Made by a program: the position numbers and the translations under genes
DNA from: Breznakibacter xylanolyticus
Lineage (GTDB): Bacteria > Bacteroidota > Bacteroidia > Bacteroidales > Marinilabiliaceae
DNA: 64,000 nt
Direction of reading: 5' to 3'
Assembly (NCBI RefSeq): GCF_003254275.1
Contig: NZ_QKZK01000005.1
Span: 132,872-196,871, forward strand
Notes under the pieces: model-generated
Databases searched by the model: none
What the model was told of the DNA's origin: nothing
Seen by the model: only the letters and a program-made list of their open reading frames with translations
Part shown: positions 18,279 to 27,576 of the stretch, in pieces
Position numbering within the stretch: position 1 is the stretch's first letter
Layout of the letters: each line of letters begins with the position of its first letter

Positions 18279-20132
18279 ATGGCAGATACAAACAAACAAC
18301 CGTTATTTAGTGAATTTCCGCCTATTTCGACTCAGGAATGGATGGACAAAATCACGGCGGACTTGAAAGGTGCCGACTTTGAAAAAAAGATGGTGTGGAA
18401 AACATCTGAAGGTTTCAATGTGCGTCCTTTTTACCGTGCCGAAGACCTTGAGAACTTACAGTATCTCAACACCCTGCCGGGCGAGTTCCCCTACGTGCGT
18501 GGAACCAAGACCGACAATAAATGGTTTATCCGTCAGGATATGTGCGGCAGTAACGCTGCCGAATCCAATGCCAAAGCGCTGGATGTTCTGACCAAGGGCG
18601 TGACATCATTGGGCTTTAAACTTCATGGCGAAGATGAAGCCAACGTGAATCACCTGTCTGCACTGCTCAAAAACATTGCTGCCGATGTTGAACTGAACTT
18701 CGAAACCACTCATGGAAACAAGAAGTTGGTGGAAGCATTGGTGGAAGTATCTAAAAAAGTCAACCTTGCTCAAGGTTCTGTGAATTTCGACCCAATCGGT
18801 AAATTCACCATCACCGGCAAAACCTGCACCACTGTTGAGCGCATGTTCGAATATGCAGGCGAAGTGGTGAAAGCGGGTAAAGCCCTTCCAAAATTCAAAA
18901 CGCTTGCCGTAAACGGTAAATATTTCAATAATGCCGGTTCTTCTATCGTACAGGAGCTGGCATTTTCGTTGGCCATGGGTGCCGAATACATCACTCAGTT
19001 AACTGAAAGTGGTTTGTCGGTTGATGAAGTGGCCGGTGCTCTTAAATTCAACTTTGGTGTTGGTGGTAACTACTTCATGGAAATTGCCAAATTGCGTGCT
19101 GCACGCATGTTGTGGGCCATGATTGTGGAACAATACAAACCTGCGAGCAAAGAAGTTTGTAAGATGAACATTCACTGCGAAACTTCACAATTCAACAAAA
19201 CCATTTTCGATCCAAACGTGAACATGCTTCGCACGCAAACCGAAGCCATGTCGGCCACGTTGGGCGGTTGCGATTCGTTGACGGTGATGCCTTTCGACAA
19301 AATCTTCCGTAAATCAGATGCGATTTCTGAGCGTATTGCACGCAACCAACAATTGCTGTTGAAAGAAGAGTCGCACTTCGATAAAATCGTTGATCCATCA
19401 GCTGGTTCATATTATATCGAAAATCTGACTGACAATATCGCCCGTGAAGCATGGACTTTGTTCCTCGATATTCAGGGCAAAGGCGGTTATGTTGCTGCTT
19501 TGCAGGCTGGTTACATCCAACAATTGGTGAAGAAAAGCGCTGACGATCGCAAAAAAGCGGTTGCCTCACGTCGCGAGAACCTGCTGGGTACCAACCAGTA
19601 TCCTAACTTCAACGAACAGATGCAGGCTCAAATCGATGCCAAGTGCATGGAACACAAAAAGATTGACACCACGGGTGCCATCGTCGAGCCTATTGTGTTG
19701 TTCCGCGGTTCTGAGGAGTTTGAGGCATTGCGTCTATCAACAGAAAAAGCGGCTAAACGTCCTAAAGTATTCATGTTGACCTACGGTAACCTGGCCATGC
19801 GTCTGGCTCGTTCTCAATTCTCATGTAACTTCTTCGGATGTGCAGGTTACGAATTGATCGACAACATGGGCTTTGCCACCGTTGAAGAAGGCGTAGCTGC
19901 TGCCAAAGCTGCCAAAGCCGACATCGTGGTACTTTGTTCATCTGACGATGAATATGCTGAAGCTGCTCCTGCTGCATTCGCTGCTCTTGGCAATGCCGCT
20001 CAGTTTGTGGTTGCCGGTGCTCCCGCCTGCATGGACGACCTCAAAGCCAAAGGCATCGAGCACTTCATCAACGTGCGTAGCAATGTGCTTGAAACGCTGA
20101 AGGCTTTCAATGGCTTGTTGGGGATTAAATAA
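18279..20132 (+). CDS. mutA: Methylmalonyl-CoA mutase small (beta) subunit
   Basis: The 617-residue protein is the non-catalytic subunit of the adenosylcobalamin-dependent mutase that interconverts succinyl-CoA and (R)-methylmalonyl-CoA. The TIM-barrel part (about 30-480) contains VRGTKTDNKWFIRQDMCGSN; the C-terminal flavodoxin-like domain (about 490-617) lacks the DxHxxG cobalamin motif (SCNFFGCAGYELID in its place), as expected for this subunit. Codons favour those of highly expressed genes (GGT, CGT, GCT) more than the neighbours do. mutB lies 476 bases downstream, interrupted by an S23 gene. Confidence 0.94.
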   Translation: MADTNKQPLFSEFPPISTQEWMDKITADLKGADFEKKMVWKTSEGFNVRPFYRAEDLENLQYLNTLPGEFPYVRGTKTDNKWFIRQDMCGSNAAESNAKALDVLTKGVTSLGFKLHGEDEANVNHLSALLKNIAADVELNFETTHGNKKLVEALVEVSKKVNLAQGSVNFDPIGKFTITGKTCTTVERMFEYAGEVVKAGKALPKFKTLAVNGKYFNNAGSSIVQELAFSLAMGAEYITQLTESGLSVDEVAGALKFNFGVGGNYFMEIAKLRAARMLWAMIVEQYKPASKEVCKMNIHCETSQFNKTIFDPNVNMLRTQTEAMSATLGGCDSLTVMPFDKIFRKSDAISERIARNQQLLLKEESHFDKIVDPSAGSYYIENLTDNIAREAWTLFLDIQGKGGYVAALQAGYIQQLVKKSADDRKKAVASRRENLLGTNQYPNFNEQMQAQIDAKCMEHKKIDTTGAIVEPIVLFRGSEEFEALRLSTEKAAKRPKVFMLTYGNLAMRLARSQFSCNFFGCAGYELIDNMGFATVEEGVAAAKAAKADIVVLCSSDDEYAEAAPAAFAALGNAAQFVVAGAPACMDDLKAKGIEHFINVRSNVLETLKAFNGLLGIK

Positions 20133-20144
20133 TTACAGACAAGA

Positions 20145-20593
20145 AGAGTTTTAGATATTAGACAGATAGACAAGACTTAAGAGATTATTGAGATGCGAGG
20201 ACATAATTTCAGAGAGTTAAAGATTTGGCAAAAAGCACGTGAGCTGGTAAAAACAGTTTACGAAGCAACCAAATCCTATCCTCAATCTGAAGTTTATGGA
20301 CTTCAGGGGCAATCACGCAGAGCAGTTGTTTCAATTGCAGCAAACATTGCCGAAGGATCGGGCAAAGGGACTAACAAAGACTTTAGCAACTTCTTGAATA
20401 TTGCCAAAGGTTCGTTGTTTGAGCTTGAAACCCTCATCATTCTGGGTTGTGACTTAGGTTATTTGAGTGTAGAAGTACACAATTCATTAACCAACCAAAG
20501 TCAGGAACTTGAAAAGATGATCATCTCCTTTCAAAATCAATTGGTCTAAAAATCTTTCTTCATCTAATCTATCTGTCTCTCGTCTAAAAGTCT
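20145..20593. mobile_element. S23-gene segment bounded by imperfect terminal inverted repeats
   Basis: 26 bases at 20145-20170 and the reverse complement of 20568-20593 match at 21 of 26 positions, sharing TTTTAGA and AGACAGATAGA. They enclose the S23 gene and part the normally adjacent mutA and mutB. No transposase or clear target duplication is visible, so mobility is inferred from position and repeats. Confidence 0.5.
20193..20549 (+). CDS. Four-helix-bundle protein, S23/IVP family
   Basis: A 118-residue protein with the family features: FRELKIWQKARELVKTVYEAT at the start, the central YGLQGQSRRAVVSIAANIAEGSGKGTNKDF, and a final helix ELEKMIISFQNQL. Relatives are encoded in intervening sequences of 23S rRNA genes and as free-standing genes in many Bacteroidetes; their function is unknown, although the related Avd protein of diversity-generating retroelements binds nucleic acid. 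Here it is not within an rRNA gene and no reverse transcriptase is near. It lies on a segment with inverted-repeat ends between mutA and mutB. Confidence 0.85.
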   Translation: MRGHNFRELKIWQKARELVKTVYEATKSYPQSEVYGLQGQSRRAVVSIAANIAEGSGKGTNKDFSNFLNIAKGSLFELETLIILGCDLGYLSVEVHNSLTNQSQELEKMIISFQNQLV

Positions 20594-20607
20594 AAAAATC
20601 TTATTAC

Positions 20608-22758
20608 ATGAAACCAGATTTTTCAAAAATAAATTACAAAGGAGCCCCCAGCCAGACCGATGCGGCTGCATGGGAGCAGAAAAACGGGATTAAAAAGGAT
20701 TGGGTAACACCCGAGATGATTCCCGTGAAAAAAGTTTATACCAAGGAAGACCTTGCCGGCATGGAGCATTTGAACTATGCAGCCGGTTTGGCACCATTCC
20801 TTCGTGGTCCTTACTCGGGTATGTATGCTACTCAGCCTTGGACGATTCGTCAGTATGCAGGTTTCTCGACTGCTGAGGAATCAAATGCATTCTACCGTCG
20901 TAACCTGGCTTCGGGACAGAAAGGTTTGTCGGTAGCATTCGACTTGGCTACACACCGCGGTTATGACTCAGATCATGAGCGCGTTGTTGGTGACGTAGGT
21001 AAAGCCGGTGTTGCCATCGACTCTATCCTCGACATGAAAATTTTGTTCGATGGTATCCCCTTGAACAAGATGTCAGTGTCTATGACCATGAACGGTGCGG
21101 TATTGCCGGTATTGGCATTCTACATTGTGGCAGGTTTGGAGCAAGGCGCTAAGTTGGAAGATATGGCTGGTACCATCCAGAACGATATCTTGAAGGAGTT
21201 CATGGTGCGTAACACCTATATCTATCCTCCTACTTTCTCAATGAAAGTAATCGCTGACATTTTCGAATACACTTCGAAAAACATGCCTAAGTTCAACAGT
21301 ATCTCTATTTCGGGATACCACATGCAAGAGGCAGGTGCTACAGCTGATATCGAGTTGGCATACACTCTTGCTGACGGCTTGGAGTACCTCCGCGCCGGTG
21401 TGAACGCAGGTATGGACATCGACTCGTTCGCGCCACGCTTGTCTTTCTTCTGGGCTATTGGTATGAACCACTTTATGGAGATTGCCAAAATGCGTGCTGC
21501 TCGTATGTTGTGGGCTAAGATTGTAAAACAATTCAATCCTAAAAACCCAAAATCATTGGCATTGCGTACACACTCGCAAACTTCAGGTTGGTCATTGACC
21601 GAACAGGATCCATTCAACAACGTTGGACGTACCTGTATCGAGGCAATGGGTGCAGCTTTGGGTCACACCCAGTCATTGCACACCAACGCGCTCGACGAAG
21701 CGATTGCATTGCCAACCGACTTCTCGGCACGTATTGCACGTAACACACAGATCTTCATACAAGACGAAACTCAAATTTGTAAAGCCATCGACCCATGGGC
21801 TGGTTCTTACTATGTTGAGTCGTTGACCAAAGAATTGGTTGACAAAGCCTGGGCTTTGATCGAAGAGGTTGAAAGCTTGGGTGGTATGGCTAAAGCGATC
21901 GAATCGGGCGTACCAAAAATGCGCATCGAAGAGGCTGCTGCCCGTACTCAAGCTAAAATCGACAGTGGCAAACAAGTAATTGTAGGTGTAAACCGTTTCC
22001 GTTTGGAGAAAGAAGATCCTATTGACATTCTCGAAATCGACAACACTGCCGTGCGTTTGAGCCAGATTGAGCGCTTGAAAGTATTGCGTGCCAACCGTGA
22101 CGAAGCTAAGGTACAAGCTGCGCTTGCTGCCATTACCAAAGCGGTTGAAACCGGTGAAGGTAACCTGCTTGAATTGGCCGTTGAAGCCGCCAAATTGCGT
22201 GCCTCACTGGGTGAAATTTCTTATGCATGTGAAACAATTGTAGGACGATACAAAGCAGTGATTCGTAGCATCAGCGGGGTGTACAGCTCCGAAGCAGGTG
22301 ATGACAAGGAATTTGATCATGCCCGTGCACTGTGCCAGCAATTTGCTGAAAAAGAAGGTCGTCAGCCTCGTATCATGATTGCCAAAATGGGTCAGGACGG
22401 ACACGATCGCGGTGCCAAAGTAGTGGCTACCGGTTATGCCGATATCGGTTTCGACGTGGACATGGGACCATTGTTCCAAACGCCTGCCGAAGCGGCCAAA
22501 CAAGCTGTTGAAAACGACGTTCACGTGTTGGGTGTGTCTTCATTGGCAGCAGGTCACAAAACTTTGGTACCTCAGGTGATCGAAGAGTTGAAAAAACTGG
22601 GTCGCGAAGATATCATGGTGATTTGCGGTGGTGTGATCCCGGCACAGGATTACCAATACCTCTACGATGCAGGTGCTGTAGCCATCTTTGGTCCCGGAAC
22701 ATCGGTTGCCAAAGCTGCCAGCGACATCCTCGATATATTAATTGAGGCGCATAAATAA
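20608..22758 (+). CDS. mutB: Methylmalonyl-CoA mutase large (alpha) subunit
   Basis: The 716-residue catalytic subunit: TIM barrel with the substrate-binding segment [28 protein letters not shown] and, at the C-terminus, a B12-binding domain with DGHDRG; His599 is the expected lower cobalt ligand. Length and sequence match the family end to end. It works with MutA in the succinate-propionate pathway. With the CoA-transferase at 34210 it would allow propionate formation, the usual fermentation end product of such bacteria. Codon use again suggests high expression. Confidence 0.95.
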   Translation: MKPDFSKINYKGAPSQTDAAAWEQKNGIKKDWVTPEMIPVKKVYTKEDLAGMEHLNYAAGLAPFLRGPYSGMYATQPWTIRQYAGFSTAEESNAFYRRNLASGQKGLSVAFDLATHRGYDSDHERVVGDVGKAGVAIDSILDMKILFDGIPLNKMSVSMTMNGAVLPVLAFYIVAGLEQGAKLEDMAGTIQNDILKEFMVRNTYIYPPTFSMKVIADIFEYTSKNMPKFNSISISGYHMQEAGATADIELAYTLADGLEYLRAGVNAGMDIDSFAPRLSFFWAIGMNHFMEIAKMRAARMLWAKIVKQFNPKNPKSLALRTHSQTSGWSLTEQDPFNNVGRTCIEAMGAALGHTQSLHTNALDEAIALPTDFSARIARNTQIFIQDETQICKAIDPWAGSYYVESLTKELVDKAWALIEEVESLGGMAKAIESGVPKMRIEEAAARTQAKIDSGKQVIVGVNRFRLEKEDPIDILEIDNTAVRLSQIERLKVLRANRDEAKVQAALAAITKAVETGEGNLLELAVEAAKLRASLGEISYACETIVGRYKAVIRSISGVYSSEAGDDKEFDHARALCQQFAEKEGRQPRIMIAKMGQDGHDRGAKVVATGYADIGFDVDMGPLFQTPAEAAKQAVENDVHVLGVSSLAAGHKTLVPQVIEELKKLGREDIMVICGGVIPAQDYQYLYDAGAVAIFGPGTSVAKAASDILDILIEAHK

Positions 22759-22780
22759 TTATCAGGTAGATAATGCAATA

Positions 22781-22812
22781 AAAAAGGCTGTTCATTACGA
22801 ACAGCCTTTTTT
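22781..22812. terminator. Bidirectional terminator between mutB and recQ
   Basis: AAAAAGGCTGTTC and GAACAGCCTTTTTT form a perfect stem with a five-base loop. It serves the two convergent genes. Confidence 0.9.
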
Positions 22813-22832
22813 AATATCACAACAAAATCGAA

Positions 22833-25010
22833 TTAGTTCCCGACTTCCGAAATAAACTTAATCCTCACCATCCGAACCTCTTCTTCGGAATACTCATTCT
22901 CACCCAACTCTTCAAGAGCTGCCTGAATATCATCGGTCTCAGCTTCTTCTTTGAAGAAGTAAAAAATCTCGTCACGGTGTTCGGGATCCATCACTTCGTC
23001 AATATGATAATCAATGTTAACACGAGTTCCAGAATAAACAATGGACTCTATCTCCTTGAGTAGCTCGTCCATCGAAAGGCCTTTTGACTCGGCAATGTCG
23101 TTGAGCAACACTTTGCGGTCGATGCCCTGAATGATGGCAATTTTGTTTTTCGATTTGTTGGCCACACTCTTGACAACCATGTCCATGGGGCGGTCAATTT
23201 CGTTCACCTCAACATGTTTCTTAATCAAATCGACAAACTCTTTCCCAAAACGTTTGGCTTTACCGGCACCTACCCCGGGAATATTTTGCAGCTCTTCGAG
23301 AGATACGGGATAATAGGTAGCCATAGCCTCGAGCGATGGATCCTGGAAGATCACAAATGGCGGTAACTCCTTTTTCTTGGCCATTTGTTTGCGCAACTCC
23401 TTGAGCATATTGAACAACGCATTATCTAATGCAGCAGTTCCGCCAACGGGTGCTTCATCGTCATCATTATCAAAATCGTGATCTTTGGTTAACATCACAG
23501 TATAAGGCTTCTGCATGTATTGCAAGCCTTTATCGGTTAGCTTTAACAAACCGTAATTTTCGATATCCTTCGACAGAAAACCTTCAACGAGTGATTGACG
23601 CACCACCGCGTTCCAATATTTATCGTCCTCTTCGTCTCCACAGCCAAACAGCGACAATTCATCGTGTTTGTATGACTTGGTGGCATTGTTGAGGGTTCCG
23701 CACAAAATATGAATGATGTGATCGGACTTGAATTTTTCCTTTACTTCGTTGACCACTTTCAGCACCTTCTGAATGGCTTCCTGACCGTCAAATTGCTCTT
23801 TGGGGTGCATGCAGTTGTCACAACACTCGCAATTTTCCATCTCAAACTTTTCACCGAAATAGTGCAACAACACCTTGCGACGGCAAACCGAAGTTTCAGC
23901 ATATCCTACTGTTTCGAGCAACAGCTGTTTACCAATTTCCTGCTCGGCCAAAGGCTTGCCTTGCATAAATTTCTCGAGCTTGACAATATCCTTGTAACTG
24001 TAAAAGGTAATGCAGCGCCCTTCTCCCCCATCGCGTCCGGCACGACCGGTTTCCTGGTAATAACCTTCGAGACTTTTGGGAATGTCGTAATGAATCACCA
24101 GGCGCACATCGGGCTTGTCGATTCCCATACCAAAAGCAATGGTGGCCACCACCACATCCACCTGTTCCATCAGGAACTTATCTTGGTTGGCAGCACGAGA
24201 CGAAGCATCCATCCCTGCATGATAGGGAACCGCTTTAATGCCGTTAACCACCAACATTTCGGCCAACTCTTCGACCTTTTTGCGACTTAGACAATATATA
24301 ATAGCCGACTTGCCCGTATTGGCCTTAATGATTTTGATGATTTCCTTTGTCGCATCCGTTTTGGGACGGACTTCGTAATAAAGGTTGCTTCGATTAAATG
24401 ACGATTTAAACACCTTCGCGTTGAGCATACCCAAGTTCTTTTGAATGTCGTGCTGAACCTTGGGCGTAGCCGTTGCGGTGAGCGCAATTACAGGAGCTTC
24501 ACCTATTTCACTGATAATGGGACGGATGCGTCGGTACTCGGGTCGAAAATCGTGACCCCACTCGGAAATACAGTGCGCTTCGTCAACGGCATAAAACGAG
24601 ATGGTGATTTGTTTTAAAAAAGCAATATTCTCGTCCTTGGTGAGCGATTCGGGAGCGACATAAAGCAACTTCGTTTTTCCGGCTAAGACATCTTCCTTCA
24701 CCTGAACGATGGCAGACTTGGTGAGCGAACTGTTAAGAAAGTGAGCCACGCCGTCTTCCTCGCTAAAGTTGCGCATGGCATCTACCTGATTTTTCATCAA
24801 CGCAATGAGCGGTGATATAATAATGGCAGTACCCGGCATAATTAAAGCCGGCAACTGATAACACAATGACTTCCCCCCCCCCGTTGGCATCAACACAAAG
24901 GTATCGTTTCCATCAAGAAGATTCCGGATAATTGTCTCCTGATTCCCCTTAAACGTATCAAAACCAAAATGTTGCTTTAAACTCTCGCCTAAATCCACCT
25001 GTTTAAACAT
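22833..25010 (-). CDS. recQ: ATP-dependent DNA helicase RecQ
   Basis: The 725-residue 3'-5' helicase contains in order: Walker A MPTGGGKSL, the aromatic-rich AVDEAHCISEWGHDFRPEY (DEAH box), motif VI QETGRAGRDG, the zinc-binding Cys cluster (CRR...CECCDNC), a winged-helix RQC region, and an HRDC domain (about 520-595, NIPGVGAGKAKRFG). A further C-terminal acidic extension of about 100 residues, typical of Bacteroidetes RecQ, ends in a helix rich in Glu. It acts in recombination and repair of stalled forks. Confidence 0.94.
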   Translation of the reverse strand: MFKQVDLGESLKQHFGFDTFKGNQETIIRNLLDGNDTFVLMPTGGGKSLCYQLPALIMPGTAIIISPLIALMKNQVDAMRNFSEEDGVAHFLNSSLTKSAIVQVKEDVLAGKTKLLYVAPESLTKDENIAFLKQITISFYAVDEAHCISEWGHDFRPEYRRIRPIISEIGEAPVIALTATATPKVQHDIQKNLGMLNAKVFKSSFNRSNLYYEVRPKTDATKEIIKIIKANTGKSAIIYCLSRKKVEELAEMLVVNGIKAVPYHAGMDASSRAANQDKFLMEQVDVVVATIAFGMGIDKPDVRLVIHYDIPKSLEGYYQETGRAGRDGGEGRCITFYSYKDIVKLEKFMQGKPLAEQEIGKQLLLETVGYAETSVCRRKVLLHYFGEKFEMENCECCDNCMHPKEQFDGQEAIQKVLKVVNEVKEKFKSDHIIHILCGTLNNATKSYKHDELSLFGCGDEEDDKYWNAVVRQSLVEGFLSKDIENYGLLKLTDKGLQYMQKPYTVMLTKDHDFDNDDDEAPVGGTAALDNALFNMLKELRKQMAKKKELPPFVIFQDPSLEAMATYYPVSLEELQNIPGVGAGKAKRFGKEFVDLIKKHVEVNEIDRPMDMVVKSVANKSKNKIAIIQGIDRKVLLNDIAESKGLSMDELLKEIESIVYSGTRVNIDYHIDEVMDPEHRDEIFYFFKEEAETDDIQAALEELGENEYSEEEVRMVRIKFISEVGN

Positions 25011-25590
25011 ATCTGCAATTAATTATCAAACCAGCCAAACACCGAATCCATTATCCAATCCGGCAACTATTAATAACCTCTCAAAGTGCCATTATGTGAA
25101 AAAAGCCACCAAATTATGTGGTTTCACAAGAGCAATCATTTTAACCCCGGTGGGGCAAAACATCATTGAAGGTAGCAATTAAAAATTGCTTCACAAATAA
25201 TTTTTTTCAAAAACAATTGTCGCCAGCATCCAAAACGGAATACAATAACAAACATGTTTTCAGAGAGAAAACATCAGAGGAAGTAGCTTTAGTTAGGTTT
25301 AACAGGCATGGTGTTTAGGTCAACACGCAAGCCCTTGAGAGCGTGATAAAATTACAACAAACAAACCAACCTCAAAAGCACACGGATGAAGAAAAATAAT
25401 AAAAACCTTTAACGACAGGCAAAAACCTTCATCGTCAAAATATTACGCCATGCAGCCGGAGGGAGCAATTATAAATGTTCAAAATAACGGTCGTGTGTAA
25501 ATTCATCACGTTTTAAAACAGTAAGAAATCGGCGAAGAGAACATTGCACCACAAAGCATCTTAATTAATATCTTAGACAAAAAAAATAGA
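25011..25590. other. Intergenic region between recQ and tatC, no gene seen
   Basis: This 580-base divergent gap has no credible ORF. It contains TTAACCCCGGTGGGGCAA (about 25139-25157), resembling the C/G motif at 44846 and 50285, an inverted repeat GCAATTAAAAATTGC (25177-25191), and two copies of AAAAACCTT (25402 and 25421). Divergent promoters must lie here but I see no exact -7 box. Confidence 0.5.
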
Positions 25591-26385
25591 ATGTCAAACG
25601 ATCGTGAAATGAGTTTTTGGGAACATGTCGAAACCTTGCGCAAACATTTGATAAGGAGTGTCTTGGCAATTGGCATTCTTGCCATCGCAGCATTTATATT
25701 CAGCGATGTCATTTTTAACGATGTGATTCTGGCTCCCAAAGAACCCGATTTCTTCACCAATCGCTGGCTTTGCACTTTGGCCGGTTTTATGCACACACCA
25801 CAGCTTTGTATCAACCAAAATCCGTTGCCATTGACAAACATCTCAATGTCGGGTCAATTTACCACACATATATGGGTGTCGGTAATTGCAGGATTCATCT
25901 TAGCATTTCCATTTATTTGCATGGAACTTTGGCGGTTTATAAAACCTGCATTGGGAACCAATGCAATTAAACAGAGCTCCTCATTCATCCTGATGACTTC
26001 ATTGCTGTTTATGGTGGGAATCCTGTTTGGGTACTACATCATCGCCCCCATGTCCATCGAGTTCCTCGGGCACTATCAAATTACGGCCGACATCAGTAAC
26101 CAAATCACCCTCACATCCTATATTTCAACTGTATCGGGCATTGTATTATCGTCAGGCATTGCATTTGAGCTGCCGGTGGTTATCTGGCTCCTGGCACGGC
26201 TGGGGGTGGTTGATGTCAAGGGACTCAAGAAATACCGTCGACATGCCATGGTGGTCATCGTTGTTTTTGCAGCCATCATCACACCCCCCGATGTGGTGAG
26301 CCAAATATTGGTGAGCGTACCCATGATCCTGTTATTTGAAGCCGGGATTCACATCGCCTCTGGTGTCGAACGCAAGAGATCATAG
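25591..26385 (+). CDS. tatC: Sec-independent protein translocase TatC
   Basis: The 264-residue protein has six membrane helices and the family signatures: N-terminal MSFWEHVETLRKHLIRS (the twin-arginine signal-binding region), FILAFPFICMELWRFIKPAL, and the fourth-helix region SGIAFELPVVIWLLARLGVV. It is the receptor of the Tat pathway, which exports folded, cofactor-bearing proteins. No tatA or tatB is adjacent in the window. Confidence 0.94.
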   Translation: MSNDREMSFWEHVETLRKHLIRSVLAIGILAIAAFIFSDVIFNDVILAPKEPDFFTNRWLCTLAGFMHTPQLCINQNPLPLTNISMSGQFTTHIWVSVIAGFILAFPFICMELWRFIKPALGTNAIKQSSSFILMTSLLFMVGILFGYYIIAPMSIEFLGHYQITADISNQITLTSYISTVSGIVLSSGIAFELPVVIWLLARLGVVDVKGLKKYRRHAMVVIVVFAAIITPPDVVSQILVSVPMILLFEAGIHIASGVERKRS

Positions 26386-26484
26386 CTTATAACCACTGAC
26401 AGTGTGATTATTAGCAATCAATAAAAAAAGGGATCAACCCCAAAAAATTGACACGCCAAGCGGATTGATTCATGGAGGGTTTCA

Positions 26485-26493
26485 CTATTTTTG
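26485..26493 (+). promoter_or_regulatory. -7-like box directly before lptB
   Basis: TATTTTTTG (one extra base relative to TAnnTTTG) ends five bases before the ATG at 26498, so transcription would start about at the start codon. Confidence 0.4.
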
Positions 26494-26497
26494 TGGC

Positions 26498-27262
26498 ATG
26501 GAAAACGAATCATTGTTACTGCACACCAAACAATTGGTGAAACGATACAAGAAACGCACGGTTGTTAAAGGTGTTTCGGTAGAAGTACGTCAGGGCGAAA
26601 TAGTAGGACTTTTGGGTCCCAACGGTGCCGGCAAAACCACGACCTTTTACATGATTGTGGGATTGATTAAACCCAACGAGGGTCACATCTACCTCAACGA
26701 CGATGATATCACCGACGCCCCCGTGTACAAGCGGGCTCAAAAAGGCATCGGTTATTTGGCACAAGAAGCCAGTGTGTTCCGCAAACTGAGTGTTGAAGAC
26801 AACATACGCGCAGTGTTGGAGATGACCGATTACGACAAAGATTATCAAAAACATCGCTTAGAGGAGCTGCTCAACGAATTTAGCCTGCAACACATTCGCA
26901 AAAGTTTGGGTATTCAGCTCTCGGGGGGAGAACGCCGTCGTACCGAAATAGCCCGAGCTTTGGCCATCAACCCCAAGTTTATCCTGCTCGACGAGCCCTT
27001 TGCCGGGGTCGATCCCATTGCGGTGCGCGACATTCAGGAAATTGTATACAAGCTAAAGGACAAAAACATCGGCATCCTCATCACCGACCACAATGTGGAC
27101 GAAACGCTTTCGATCACCGACCGGGCCTACCTGCTGTTCTCGGGTGACATTCTCAAAGCCGGCACGGCCGAAGAACTGGCCGAGGATCCGGAAGTGCGAC
27201 GCTTATATCTCGGTGCCGATTTTGAGCTCAAGCGACGCGACTTTAGTTCTATCAATCAATAA
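26498..27262 (+). CDS. lptB: LPS export ABC transporter ATP-binding protein
   Basis: About 254 residues: Walker [10 protein letters not shown], signature LSGGERRR, Walker [17 protein letters not shown] and switch ITDHNV. The [14 protein letters not shown] and DEPFAGVDP variants are typical of LptB, which powers lipopolysaccharide transport from inner to outer membrane with LptFG and LptC. ATG 26498 is used since [20 protein letters not shown] fits the family; the upstream codons would enter the promoter. Branched-chain amino acid ATPases are the nearest alternative but fit less well. Confidence 0.88.
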   Translation: MENESLLLHTKQLVKRYKKRTVVKGVSVEVRQGEIVGLLGPNGAGKTTTFYMIVGLIKPNEGHIYLNDDDITDAPVYKRAQKGIGYLAQEASVFRKLSVEDNIRAVLEMTDYDKDYQKHRLEELLNEFSLQHIRKSLGIQLSGGERRRTEIARALAINPKFILLDEPFAGVDPIAVRDIQEIVYKLKDKNIGILITDHNVDETLSITDRAYLLFSGDILKAGTAEELAEDPEVRRLYLGADFELKRRDFSSINQ

Positions 27263-27318
27263 CATCAACTAGCCACATTATTTTCAGTCAATAGTTGCAG
27301 AATCCCAAAAAAAGATTC

Positions 27319-27327
27319 TATCTTTGC
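27319..27327 (+). promoter_or_regulatory. -7 box of tRNA-Leu
   Basis: TATCTTTGC matches TAnnTTTGC, with TTG at 27295 as a possible -33 element 21 bases upstream. Confidence 0.65.
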
Positions 27328-27346
27328 ACCGCTGAAAAAACAAATT

Positions 27347-27431
27347 GCGGATGTGGCGTAATTGGTAGCCGCGCCAGACTTAGGATCTGGTGCCGAGAGG
27401 CGTGGGGGTTCGAGTCCCTTCATCCGCACCA
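27347..27431 (+). tRNA. tRNA-Leu (anticodon UAG)
   Basis: The acceptor stem GCGGATG pairs with CATCCGC; the anticodon stem CCAGA/TCTGG holds the loop CTTAGGA with TAG as anticodon, reading CUA and other CUN codons. There is a class II variable arm (TGCCGAGAGGCGT) and the T-loop GTTCGAGTC. The 3' CCA is encoded. Confidence 0.95.
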
Positions 27432-27443
27432 TCGCACCTAAAT

Positions 27444-27485
27444 CGCCTTTTTACCCTGTTAAAAACCGGTAAGGAGGCGTTTTTT
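27444..27485 (+). terminator. Terminator after tRNA-Leu
   Basis: CGCCTTTTTACC pairs with GGTAAGGAGGCG (two G-U pairs), followed by six T. Confidence 0.75.
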
Positions 27486-27576
27486 GCATGTGGCAAATCA
27501 CACTTGTCTAATAATTTTTCACTCCGTCAGCCGGAGAGTACTGGTTCGGATAATTTATACTAATATTTTTACGCAG

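Noticed and set aside
20193..20549. 23S rRNA intervening sequence or diversity-generating retroelement accessory gene
   Set aside because: No rRNA flanks, reverse transcriptase, template or variable repeats are nearby.
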